NCBI GenBank assembly: GCA_025917655.1 | Contig: CP084619.1 | Span: 248,001 to 312,000 of the forward strand | DNA: 64,000 nucleotides | Direction: 5' to 3' | DNA from: Chlorella sorokiniana | Taxonomy: Eukaryota; Chlorophyta; Trebouxiophyceae; Chlorellales; Chlorellaceae | Shown here: one piece after another, positions 36,209 through 47,407 of the stretch | Position numbering within the stretch: position 1 is the stretch's first letter | Layout: each line of letters opens with the position of its first letter | The notes under the pieces: generated by a model | What the model was told of the DNA's origin: nothing | Database searches by the model: none | What the model saw: only the letters and a program-made list of their open reading frames with translations | Translations under genes and position numbers: made by a program

Positions 36209-38544
36209 GCGCGTGGTGGCTATCTGTGACAAAGGTTCTTTTGCTGCTTATCCTGTCCCTGCTTGCCCTCCTGCACCGCTGCCGTCCCTATGTCTTTGCT
36301 TGTCAATTTCTTCTGCCACACTCAAATCAGAGAGCGCTACTTTACTGGCACAAGGGTGGTACTGGCACTTCAGCGTACAGCATGGTTCTGAAACACAGTG
36401 TCGGTTCTGTTTGTTCCCAGCAGCAGAGCATGAGCAGTGGCAGCCAAAGTTTTGAGGAGTCAGTAGCCGGCAGGACGATAAGCGCGATTGCTGGTCGCAG
36501 CTTATTATAGCTATAATAACTAGTTTCGCGATGCACCGACATCACCCAAACCATGTTGTTTTTGGGCCTAGCGATGGGACCGAAAGTTGCCCAGGCTGTA
36601 GCGGCGCGGTGTGGCATTGTGACGCGTGGCGTTCGAGAGTGCGTGCGTGTATGCAATGTTGCTCTTATCTCCTATTCAGCAGCAGAACTATTGGTGTAAG
36701 AAGCACCATTTTATTCTGTTTCTTCAAGATTTTAAGGTTTTGGTTGGGCCTGAATTTTGGCGGTGGCACCGCCTGATCTGGCAGTGCATGGCGCTTGCCC
36801 CGCCATGGCCTTTGCCCTCAAAAGCTCTTGGCGATGTGGGTTTCACCGAACTGATTGCACCTGGCTTTCTCACCCTTTGAATCTCCTTACTTCAGGTTGA
36901 ATCGCCCTGGGCGCCTGTCTTGACAGAAGAGAAGCGGCAGCTGGCCTTGCTTACTACGGCAGCAGCAATCGCTTGCGCCGGGTAGCGACTAAGCTGCTGC
37001 GCAAAGAGCCCTTGCTCATTTAAAACATTGGCGGGAGTGTTACTGCAGGCAATGCATCGTGGGAAACGTATTTTGTGAAGCAGTGAACACCCAAATAGGC
37101 AAACTCAGCGATGGTGTTGGCCTGACACTTGTGTAACCCGGCACATGTTGACAATGACCGCAGCGCCGGAAGCGGTGCGCACCCATCGCTGCCACTGTCG
37201 CCTCCTCTGCCCGCTGCAGGAATCAAAAACTGATTAACAAGGCCATGGCTGGGTCCTCGTCTGGTGTGTACACCCCCTGCCTGGACCACAGTGTGCCTTA
37301 GGTGATGACACTCTTGTTTGCTGGTTGAGCTCTTTGGGCAGGCTGAAGTTTCGAATGGTGACAAACCATAGCAGCACTTGCAGGCCGCAAAAAACCAAAA
37401 AGGAAAGGATAGATTAAGTGCTTGCGACGCTGACAACATGAGATTCCATGCTCTTGCAGGCTCCTGGGCAGAGCTGGAGGTGGACACGCGGGCGGGGGCG
37501 CCTGCTTTGAATGGCACTGCTATTGTGATTTGGACATACCTCAGCTCATACGAGGGAATGGGTCGGGCGAATTTTACTTGCATCTCCGGCTGCTCTTGCC
37601 CACCCTCTTTGCTGAGCTGCACCCGTTCAGACAGGGTATCAATTTTCAAGACCCATTTCATGCGAGAAGTGAGTGTACCAAATGTGCAGTAAAGCCATGC
37701 ACCTGCTACATCTTCTGCTTCTGCGTTGCTTGCAGGTGAAGGAGCATCAGCACTGCTGTATCAGGGTCACCATAGCGCAAGCGCAAGACAAGGATGCACA
37801 AGATCCGCACAAAGTTGTGCTGACAGCTGTCAGCGTTTCTTTCTGAGCAGGTCAGCTGCTGCACATCCATCTCAAAGTGTGCCCCCATTACGTCATTGTG
37901 AACAATGACAACGGTTTGTGACACTGAAGAAGGGAGCATGCATACAGAAGAGAGCACTCTGGCAGCAAGAGAGCGATGCGCATTCTTGTGTGCTAGCAAT
38001 TTAGTTTTAACCCTCTGCGATACATTCTTGAACTTGCACTGAACGACCAGTACAGCAAGGCACTCTAGTACAAAAATGAGATGTCTGGTCAGAAGTTCCT
38101 TTGCCGCCAGACAAACTCCCATCTCGTCAACCACAACATCATCACTTGCAGACCAAGCGTCGTCTGGCGGCAACTGACAACTCCACTCAAATCCCTGCAG
38201 CCCGGAGGGTGTCCTCAGACGGGGCTCCAAACCTCCTCGGGGCATGTCAGAGCAATTTGACACAGGTTTTTCTCTTGGTAAATGTTGCATGAGACTGATC
38301 CGTGCATCTGTGTGGTGCCACATTCATCAAGAAACAGTTGGCTGCGCTGCCACGCTGTGAAACTGTTGAACATGCATGATGAACGCAACAAAACAATGAC
38401 GATGGTACTGCAAGAAAGGTGGCATCAGGTAATTGTTGAGCTCTCAGCATAGAGATCAAGCTCTGCATCAGCGCGACGTGGATGATATGATGCAACAGGT
38501 TTGGGCCATCTTCTGCTTTCTCAAAATTTGCAGCATTCGGGGTT
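36209..38544. other. 2.3 kb without recognised gene; minus-strand frames of unknown nature
   Basis: Two longish minus-strand frames lie here, 38323-37706 (about 205 codons, Leu/Val-rich, Cys-containing) and 37661-37020 (about 213 codons, containing FARPIPSYELRYVQITIAVP). They might be exons of one unrecognised minus-strand gene starting near 38323, or chance frames; I found no family motif. The 5' part (36209-36900) is the PRP8 3' UTR and spacer. The 3' part should also hold the uniporter promoter. Confidence 0.35.
36502..36519. repeat. 18-bp perfect AT palindrome
   Basis: TTATTATAGCTATAATAA, a perfect dyad about 295 bp beyond the PRP8 stop. No loop, so it is a binding-site-like or cruciform dyad rather than a hairpin terminator. 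Confidence 0.8.
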
Positions 38545-39663
38545 ATGGCTTTCATATGTATCGGCTCTCGACTCGCATCCCGCCTGCCCCGCCCCGGTGC
38601 CAGCGCGCTTTCTGGAGGCCATGCGGCCTTTCAGCTGGTTGCCTGGCTCAACACGAACTCGGATCACAGCCTTGATGCGGTGGAAGTGGCCAAAGCGCTA
38701 AGAACGAACGTTTTTCAAGAGACTGAACTTGTCCAGCTGAGGGCCGAAAGGTCCGCCATTTCGCACGCCGCCCTCATAGACTTCATGCGGCAGAGGTGCG
38801 GAATCGCGAGGCAACGCACCCGCCAACTTCCGTAACAGCCAGCTGTGTGGCCCTGAAGAACCCTTGTCGTTGCCGCCTTGTGCTTCGTCTCCAGAGGCTT
38901 CACGCCTGGAGCAGCGACCGATGTGGTCGAGCGGTTGGAGAGAAGTGGCGCTGTTCTGAACTTCAGCGGCACAATCTTGCTGAGGCCTGGCGAAGTGGCA
39001 GAGGCCCTTTCCATGGTGGGCCAGCTATGACCGGGGTGTGTCTTGGCTGTGTGTTGGGTATTGCCAAAGCAAGGTAATGCACTTTGCCTTGCACACTTTT
39101 GCAAGCGCACAGGTTTGCCGCAATCATCAGTGTTAGTTGCCAGGCGCCAATTTGGACCAGTAGTCTCCACGCCCCGCCTGCAGGTGCTTCCTAGTGGCAG
39201 CGCGACGGCGAAGGAACGGCTGCGGGCTGCACAGCAGGATCTTGCGGCAATGGATGCGCAGCAGGTCAAGATCAGGCGTCAGGCTGCATGGCGGCAGCAG
39301 TGCCTGATGTGGGGCGGACTGGGGTCACAACTGGGGCTGTGGGGCCTGCTTTACCGCCTCACGTACTACGAGCTATCCTGGGACGTCATGGAGCCTGTCT
39401 GCTTCTTTGTCGGCGGCGCCCAGGCCCTGGCTGCTTACTCATACTTCATGCTCACCCGCACCGAGTTTGGCTGGGAGGCCGCCCTCCGGCGCTATGTGGG
39501 CCGTTGGGAGGCAGCGCGGCTTTCACGAGCAGGCTTTGACGTCAAGCGCTACACGCGCCTTAAGGCCGAGGTACAGCGGCTGGGCGACATGGTGCAGGCA
39601 GCAGAGCAGCAGCAGCAGCGGGACTTGCTGCAAGGGGCGGAACAGCCTCAGGATGGTCTGTAA
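38545..39663 (+). CDS. MCU: mitochondrial calcium uniporter pore subunit (MCU family)
   Basis: Inner-mitochondrial-membrane calcium channel subunit. Three exons splice in frame: 38545-38795, 38895-39015 and 39184-39663, giving 283 aa. The N-terminal part has a basic leader (MAFICIGSRLASRLPR), and exon 2 reads GFTPGAATDVVERLERSGAV then NFSGTILLRPGEVAEAL, the plant-type MCU N-terminal domain. Exon 3 has a coiled coil (KERLRAAQQDLAAMDAQQ), TM1 (QCLMWGGLGSQLGLWGLLYR), the pore motif WDVMEP with the Asp and Glu of the selectivity filter, TM2 (VCFFVGGAQALAAYSYFML), and a C-terminal Gln-rich coiled coil. Val replaces the Ile of the animal DIME motif, as in plants. No MICU regulator is seen nearby. 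Confidence 0.93.
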
Positions 39664-40251
39664 CAATTCTCTCGACACTGGAGTAAAGGGCGGGTGGTGC
39701 TGCTCACTTCTCCCCAGCACAGCCTCTCAATCGTGGCACCATGCTGCCAGCCGTTGCTGTGGCACAAACAGCACCTGCATGGCGGCCGGCCTTGGCCGTG
39801 TGCAGCGTGCTTGGGCAGCTGGACCCGCTCGGTGCGCTGGATGCCAGGGCACGTGTGACCAGCCTTGAAAGCTTTCTAGATGTCTTATGCTGATGAAGTT
39901 GACGTGCACACATTTGGACGCAAACAAAACACTCCTATTGCGGTGAAGAGACAAGCAGCCCGCCACCCTGATGGCGGCGGCTTGACGCTTGCGTTGCAGG
40001 GGAGAAGCCCCAGTCTGCGCCATCTTCGCCGCACCGTTGGTGCTGTAAGGCGCGATGCCGCCCAAAATGCATGAAATTGCCTGCGTGTGGAGGCAAGGCA
40101 TGCTGGCCACGAAGAAATCCCCGGTGAGCTGAGCTGGACGGCTCGAAAAGGCTCATCCATGGCGTCAAACTGAGGCAAGCATTCGATAAGTTGGGTTGGC
40201 GCTTAGGGCGGGCCGTGTTGAGCGAAAGGCCATCAGCCCAGCCTCCAAACC
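39664..40251. other. intergenic, MCU 3' UTR and ClpC promoter
   Basis: 588 bp between two plus-strand genes. The short frames here look random. No regulatory motif is clear. Confidence 0.5.
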
Positions 40252-43200
40252 ATGCAGCAAGCCATCGCCAGCAGCAGAGTGCTGGCCCAGCCCCAGCAGG
40301 CTGGGGCCCGCGCCAGTCGGCGCCAGCAACAGCTAGTGGCCTTCTCTGGCTTCCGTCGGGCGGGCGCCGTGGACGGCCTAGGCAGCAGCGGCAATGCTAC
40401 CCTGCAGGCAGCAGTGCAGCGCCAGGTCTCCGCCGCGGCTCGCTGCTCTGGAGTCAAAGTTATGCGCGTGACGCGTATGATGTTTGAGCGCTTCACGGAG
40501 AAGGCTATCAAGGTGGTGATGCTCGCCCAGGAGGAGGCCCGCAGGCTGGGCCACAACTTTGTGGGCACGGAGCAGATCCTGCTGGGCCTGATCGGCGAGT
40601 CCACAGGTGAGGACGGTCCGCTGGCTGGCTGGTGGGTCCGCCGCACCTGTGGGAGGGCTTGCCCTTTCAGGGTGTCGGCTGCGTGCCGGCAGCTTCCGCC
40701 TGCCGCACTCCATCCAGCCCCCGTGCGCCACCCTCACCCCCTACATGCAGGCATTGCCGCCAAGGTGCTCAAGTCCATGGGCGTGACACTGAAGGACGCC
40801 CGCGTGGAGGTTGAGAAGATTATCGGCCGCGGCAGCGGCTTTGTCGCGGTGGAGATCCCCTTCACGCCTCGTGCCAAGCGTGTTCTGGAGCTGTCCCTGG
40901 AGGAGGCTCGTGCCCTGGGTGCGTCAAGAACAGATCAGGGGCCAGGGCGCTTCGGTTGAGACGTTGGGCATTGGCTGGGTTGCCACCCAGCTGGGCCGCG
41001 CCAGCATTTGCTGTGATCGTTAGTTTTGCGCACGCAGCCGCCCTCCACTTGGCATGCCTTGCGTGCTGCTGGGCTGGAAGTCGGGATGCTTTGTTCAACG
41101 CCGGCCCCTGCTCCCTTCGCAGGCCATAACTACATTGGCACGGAGCACATCCTGCTGGGCCTGCTGCGCGAGGGCGAGGGCGTGGCCTCCCGTGTGCTGG
41201 AGACCCTGGGCGCCGACCCGCAGAAAATCCGCACCCAGGTGCCCCGCCACTCGCACCCGCTGCCTGTTGCCCCTCAGATCCTTCTGCAGCTGTGCAACTG
41301 CGAATTGCTCGCCAACTCTTGGCTTTCATTTTGGCTCAGGCCATCCTGCTGCCCATGCAAGCTGTGCCTGCCCTGCTGCGTACATCCTGCCTGCCTGCTT
41401 ACCTCTCGTTCCAGGGCCAAGGCTGCTTCTCACTCCCTCGCCTCCCACCCCACCCTTTGCGTACCCCCTTTGCCAGGTCATCCGCATGGTGGGTGAGAGC
41501 CAGGAGCCTGTGGGCTCCGCAGTCGGCGGCGGCTCAAGCGGCTCCAACAAGATGCCCACCCTCGAGGAGTACGGCACCAACCTGACGCAGCAGGCCGAGG
41601 AGGGCAAGTTGGACCCGGTGGTGGGGCGCAAGAAGGAGATTGAGCGCGTCACCCAGGTGGGCGTGTGTGTGGTGATGCTGCACCCGTTATGGGTGTTGGA
41701 CGAGTTGAACCATTTATTTCTGTGCAGGCGGCGCGTGTGGCATGGCTGCTGGAGGCTGCAGAGGGTCCTTATGTTTTTTCCGACAACATCAACTGTCCTT
41801 CTGCGCAGATTCTGGGTCGCCGCACAAAGAACAACCCCTGCCTCATTGGCGAGCCTGGTGTGGGCAAGACGGCGGTGGCCGAGGGCCTTGCCCAGAAAAT
41901 TGCCTCGGGCGATGTTCCTGAGACGATCGAGGGCAAACAGGTACGCGGCGCAGGTTCAGGCATGGCTCCCTAATCGATCAATGCTTGGAGACTCAAGCTC
42001 TCTTGCTGTCCTACGCACATGAATGGTTGGCCCACAGACGCATGCACCCACGCACATGTGCCGTGCCCCCCCCCCACCACCACCAAACCCCCACCCCCAC
42101 CACCACACACCCACACACAGGTGGTCACCCTGGACATGGGCCTGCTGGTGGCAGGCACAAAGTACCGTGGCGAGTTTGAGGAGCGGCTGAAGAAGCTGAT
42201 GGACGAGATCAAGCAGGTGGGAGAATGCATGCCGACAGGGGCGAAGGAGCAGGGTGGGCAGCAGTAGGGACAGGTCAAAACGTAGAGACGGATGAGCTTT
42301 GCCTGATGAGTTCCATTTTGACACTTATTCCGCTATTTTGCGCGTATTGTGCCCTGCAGAACGACGACATCATCCTCATGATTGATGAGGTGCACACGCT
42401 GATTGGCGCGGGTGCAGCCGAGGGCGCCATCGATGCAGCCAACATCCTCAAGCCCGCGCTGGCGCGTGGCGAGCTGCAGTGCATTGGTGCCACCACTCTG
42501 GACGAGTACCGCAAGCACATCGAGAAGGACCCGGCGCTGGAGCGGTATGGAAGAGGGGTGGAAAGCTCTGGAAGGGCTGTTTGTTGACACACGTTGGACA
42601 CAATCTGCTCTCACTGGTCTACTATTGTTGACAACTGTGTCTCAGCTGAGAAACAACCCGTCCACTTCCACCTTCTTTTACTTGCAGCCGCTTCCAGCCA
42701 GTTCATGTGCCTGAGCCGAGCGTGGAGGAGACGTTCGAGATTATGCTGGGCCTGCGCGAGCGGTACGAGGCTCACCACAAGCTGCGGTACACAGACGACT
42801 CCCTCATGGCGGCCGCCAAGTACAGCAGCCAGTACATTTCCGACCGCTTCCTGCCCGACAAGGTGTGGGGCAGCATTGCAGTGGTACAGGCTATGGGTTT
42901 CACGTTGCTGGCAGGGACCTACAGCTGGCAGACTAATCTCCGAAGCATGGGGCAAAGAGAGTGCATTTTGTTGAGTTCTTCCCCCACACTTCATTTCTCC
43001 CCTTTCCCCCTCTTTACTCTCTGCTCAACCAACAAGCAGGCCATTGACCTGATTGATGAGGCGGGGTCGCGCGTGCGCCTGCGGCATGCCCAGCTCCCGA
43101 GGAGGCCCGCGAGCTGGACAAGGAGCTGCGGGCCCTGCTCAAGGAGAAGGATGCGGCGGTGCGGGCGCAGGACTTTGAGAAGGCAGGGTCGCTGCGCGAC

Positions 43201-45694
43201 CGCGAGATGGAGCTCAAGTCGCAGATCGCTGCCATCACAAGCAGTGCCAAGGACTCGGCGCGCGCGGAGATGGAGAGCGGCGAGGGTGGCGGCCCCACCG
43301 TCACGGAGCAGGACATCGCCAACATTGTGGCGCAGTGGACGGGCATCCCCATCGAGAAGGTGGGTCCAGATGTTGCGCTGCTGCGACGTTGCGTTGCATC
43401 TGAGGTGGAGCGCATTAGGCCCCCTTGCCCGCATACTGAGCGCCCTGCACCGCTGCATTGATGCGCCTTTATGCATGCTATACACTGGCAACACGCCACC
43501 TTCTGTTGCATCTCGCAGGTGTCCTCCGACGAGACGGAGCGGCTGGTCAAGATGGAGCAGGTTCTGCACGGCCGCGTGATCGGACAAGAGGAGGCGGTCA
43601 CCGCCATCTCGCGCGCCATCCGCCGTGCCCGGGTCGGCCTGAAGAACCCCAACCGCCCCATTGCCTCGTTCATCTTCTCTGGTATGCCCTGGCACCTCTG
43701 CGCTTGTTGCCTTTCTTCTTTTTGCTGTGAGTTTTGCTGTGAGTTTTTCCAACTGCCCTCCACACCCTGTGCGCCCCCAACGCACACACACACACACACA
43801 CCTGTCTCCCTTTTCCGCAGGCCCCACTGGTGTGGGCAAGTCGGAGCTTGCCAAGACGCTGGCCTCGTACTACTTTGGCTCTGAGGAGGCCATGGTGCGC
43901 CTCGACATGAGCGAGTTCATGGAGCGCCACACAGTGAGCAAGCTCATTGGCTCGCCTCCCGGCTACGTGGGCTACAACGAGGGCGGCCAACTGACCGAGG
44001 CTGTGCGGTGAGTGCTGGGGTTGCATGGGTCTGCATGCATCAGTTGCAGGCAGTGCAAGCGACATCGCATATGGCACAGCACTTCCAGCCCAACCTTTTG
44101 CTCGCTGATCCATGTTCGCTGCTTAACCACCTCTCGTTCTTCTCCCTCCTATCCCCAGGCGGCGGCCGTACACAGTGGTCCTGTTTGACGAGATCGAGAA
44201 GGCGCACCCTGACGTGTTCAACATGATGCTCCAGATTCTGGAGGACGGCCGGCTGACCGGTGAGTGAAGGGCGCTGCCGCTGCTGTGGGCATGCACAGCA
44301 GGCAGAATGATATCTCGATTCAAGGCCTGGTGTCAAGCGTGTGTCAAGCGTGCCATATGTCTGGGATGGTTGCTTGCTCGCCCATCGAGTGCCCCTGCTG
44401 GCCCCATAACCTGCCAACAACCACCTGCAGACTCCAAGGGCCGCGTGGTGGACTTCAAGAACACGCTGATCATCCTCACATCTAACGTGGGCAGCAGCGT
44501 CATTGAGAAGGGCGGCGGCGGGATCGGCTTCCAGCTTGACTCCAACGAGGAGGACTCCAGCTACAACCGCATCAAGAGCCTGGTGAACGAGGAGCTGAAG
44601 CAGTACTTCCGGTAAACAATCTGGGCTGCTCAGTGACGCTGCTCTGGGCAGTATGCCTCTGGAGCACGCATCTCCTTGATAATACAAATTGTCTTGCCTT
44701 GCACTCTGCCTATGCGCCACTTCTGCAGTGTATGCATTGCTTACCTTCTTTATGCTCCTACTGTTTCCACCTGCAGCCCCGAGTTCCTCAACCGTCTGGA
44801 CGAGATCATTGTATTCCGCCAGCTCACCAAGCAGGAGGTGAAGCAGATTGCGGACATCATGCTCAAGCAGGTGTTTACACGCGCTGAGGAGAAGGGCATC
44901 AAGATCGACGTCACAGGTGCGCTGCAGTGTGCCGCTCCTGCCCCTTTGCTTGTTCTCTCCCTGCCAAGCGGCCTGGGGCAGAGAGCCGCACTGGGACGTC
45001 CAGCACATGCCCGGCAAGTAGGGCTCCTCTTGCTGCTGCTCTTGTGACTCCCTGTCCCACTGTGCTGCTTTCTCCGCTCCCACCCTCTTGTATTCCCTGA
45101 TTGCCTCGCCTCAGAGCGCTTCAAGGACCGGCTGGTGGATGAGGGCTACAACCCCTCATATGGCGCGCGCCCGCTGCGCCGCGCCATCATGCGGCTGCTG
45201 GAGGATTCCATGGCAGAGCGCATGCTGGCGGGGGACATCAAGGAGGGCGACTCGGTCATCATTGATGGTGAGTATGTTTGAGACGTGTTCCAGAAGGGGC
45301 GGGGTAGAGGGTTTCGGTGTAGGGTTGGGGGCACGTGTCTTGACTCACAGCAGCCTCTGGTTTCTTGATTGGTGAGGCTCGCATGCATGTGCACTTTGGT
45401 CAGAGCAGCTGACCCGCGGTCGTCTTGTTGCAGTGGACGCCGACGGCCAGATCAGCGTGCTGAATGGCGACAAGAAGATGGTCTCTGCCATCCCCACTGC
45501 CTCTGGTGAGCAGCTCTGCTGCCCTGGCTCTGCTCCGCTGCCTGCAAGTTGTGCTGGTTTCATTCTCTGTGTTGGTTCAATGAATTTGTGCTCCCTGGAG
45601 GCTGCTCGCATGAGCTTGCTGCCCTCCGTGCTGCCCCTCTTCTTGTGAGTGGTTGCCCTTCATCCACAATGCAGGCATCGACTACTCCGGCTAA
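40252..45694 (+). CDS. CLPC: plastid Clp protease ATPase ClpC (HSP100)
   Basis: AAA+ unfoldase that feeds proteins to the plastid Clp protease and assists import at the inner envelope. The start at 40252 gives a Gln/Ala/Arg/Ser-rich transit peptide of roughly 70 residues. Then come two Clp-N repeats ([38 protein letters not shown]), the first ATPase ([31 protein letters not shown]), and a UVR-type motif ([20 protein letters not shown]). The second ATPase has [29 protein letters not shown] and sensor/arginine-finger region [16 protein letters not shown]. The D2-small domain [20 protein letters not shown] precedes the end ASGIDYSG at 45694. Around 19 exons. One C must be added at 43096-43098 to keep [14 protein letters not shown] in frame. 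The UVR motif separates ClpC from ClpB. Confidence 0.98.
42065..42119. repeat. C-rich / CA simple repeat in a ClpC intron
   Basis: A run of about ten C followed by CCA-rich units and a CACACA tail, directly upstream of the 3' splice site. It works as an extended polypyrimidine tract and is likely length-variable. Confidence 0.75.
43786..43802. repeat. (CA)n microsatellite in a ClpC intron
   Basis: About eight CA units shortly before the acceptor of the exon that codes the second Walker A. Confidence 0.8.
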
Positions 45695-46244
45695 GTGCTC
45701 AACGCAGTGTGTCCACCCCTCCTTACCCGCTTGTATCCCAACCCATGATGCCTAGAGGCTGGGAATACTAAGTAAGTCGCTCGTCTCTCGCTCGGAGGGA
45801 GGCACAGTATTGCCTTCTTTCATTCACAGGTCAATCCACCCTCATACCCTTCTCCTCCTGATTGTACACTACCGACAACTCGCAACGCTTCCGATGAGTT
45901 TTTGTGCCTAGGTGTAAGCACGACGTGCCACATCCGTTTGGAATGCACGTAGCACTAAGAACTGCCTGGAAAAGTATGAGCAAAGTCGCATTCAAAGAAA
46001 ACACGCCTGTGGTTCTGCGCTGTTATAGCACCAGCGGAAGGAGGTGACTCAGGGGACCCTCCTCCACCTGGCATGGCACCGCGGTGCACCGCATGTCCAT
46101 CCCCCTCGGCTTTCATCATAAGCGCAATGATGTAAAATAGTCGTTCTCTTCAGCCTCTTCGGCACTGCTTGCCTCCCACAGCCGCCCCCTCGAGTCTTCC
46201 TCCCACCATACAACTACCAAGCTGAGCCCTTTACACTTGTACTC
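45695..46244. other. intergenic, 550 bp
   Basis: ClpC 3' UTR and promoter of the next gene. No coding potential recognised. Confidence 0.5.
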
Positions 46245-47073
46245 ATGTTGGTTGCCGCTCGATTTACGCCTCCCACGCCCTTGAGGCAAACCTGCCCTCT
46301 TGCCAGCCGCAGCTCCGCCTTCCTCTCACGCTTCACGGCCGTGACCCAGTGCTCACGGCTAGCAACGCAGCCCTGCAATGCGAAAATTGGTCCAGGCTCG
46401 GTCCAACGCCCAGCCGGCCCAGAGGCGGCCAGCGCCGCCGTCGCTTCAGCAGCCCAGCCCTTGCTGCACGTGGTGCGCCGTGTTGCCGCCCGCACGCTGC
46501 CGGCATGGCTGGCAGCAGCACGATCCCTGAGCAGCGCACGCGTGTCGCCGCTGCTGGTCTTTGCCCTTGTGGCGTACAGCGTGGGCGTCACTATCTGGGC
46601 CACAAGCAGCCGCACCACAGCGACCAGCAGCAGCACCGTCAGCAGCGAAGCCCCCGCCATTGACCCCAGCGAGGGCGTGGCAGCTGTGGCCAAAGCGGCA
46701 GTCGCAGCGGCCCCGGCCCCTACGTCGGGCAAAGGTGCAGCTGTGCAGCAGGCGTTTGCCAACGACCTGAAGCAGGCCGCTGCCAAGGATGATGGACGGA
46801 TAGTATGCAAAGTTTGCAATGGCAGCGGCGAGGTGTTTTACGACAATCACATGGAGTCTGAGGGCGGCATGATCTGCCCCTGCTGCCTGGTGCGTTCAGG
46901 GGTGGTAGTGGTTATGCAGAAAAATTTGCAGCTTGACATTTGTGGAGCCTGACTTTTACATCATTTGTTTACACCTAGAAAACTGTCCTGCTTTTGTGTT
47001 GCAGGGCAAGGGCAAGGTGAAGAAGGGGATGAAGGGCGACCTCATTCAGGCGCTGCTGTCGTTTGACCCCTGA
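46245..47073 (+). CDS. small membrane protein with DnaJ-type Cys-rich motif, probably plastid
   Basis: Two exons (46245-46889 and 47005-47073) join in frame to 237 aa. The N-terminus is Ala/Ser/Arg/Thr-rich without acids for about 40 residues, like a transit peptide. One membrane segment (SPLLVFALVAYSVGVTIWAT) is near residue 105-125. The C-terminal part reads IVCKVCNGSGEVFYDN, then CPCCLGKGKVKKG, two CxxC(x)G(x)G-type units as in DnaJ zinc fingers and in plastid proteins such as BSD2 or PSA2 relatives. There is no J domain. A role in thylakoid protein assembly or thiol chemistry is a guess from such relatives; the exact orthologue is not recognised. Confidence 0.65.
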
Positions 47074-47407
47074 AGTGCAGATGTTGACCTCCTTGCCGCA
47101 CCAGCCTTCCCTGGTCATTTCTGCAGGCTTGCTGCCAGCACCTGTTTGGTGCCCCCTTGATGCACAGCCACCAGCATACGTCTTTTCATGTGCTGCGCCT
47201 GTATTATCACTTACTTGACATTTGAAATGAACCCCTGTTGCTTTTCCAGCCCACGTCATTCTATTGATTGTTCTTGCTGCCAAGCAGTCTCTGCACATGT
47301 GATAAATTGATGATCGTTCGATGTGGTGAAGTTGGCAGACGGCAGGACAAGGGACGACCAGGCTGTCTCTTCGTATCCATTGGAGGCTGACCAGCTCCAC
47401 CCATCCA
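47074..47407. other. intergenic, 334 bp
   Basis: 3' UTR of the preceding gene and promoter of the oligopeptidase. Nothing coding recognised. Confidence 0.5.

Noticed and set aside
42991-43854. A 287-codon minus-strand frame opposite ClpC
   Set aside because: Antisense shadow; no motif, and it crosses exon-intron borders of ClpC.
44040-45083. A 347-codon minus-strand frame opposite ClpC
   Set aside because: Antisense shadow typical of GC-rich coding DNA; the plus strand carries conserved ClpC exons here.
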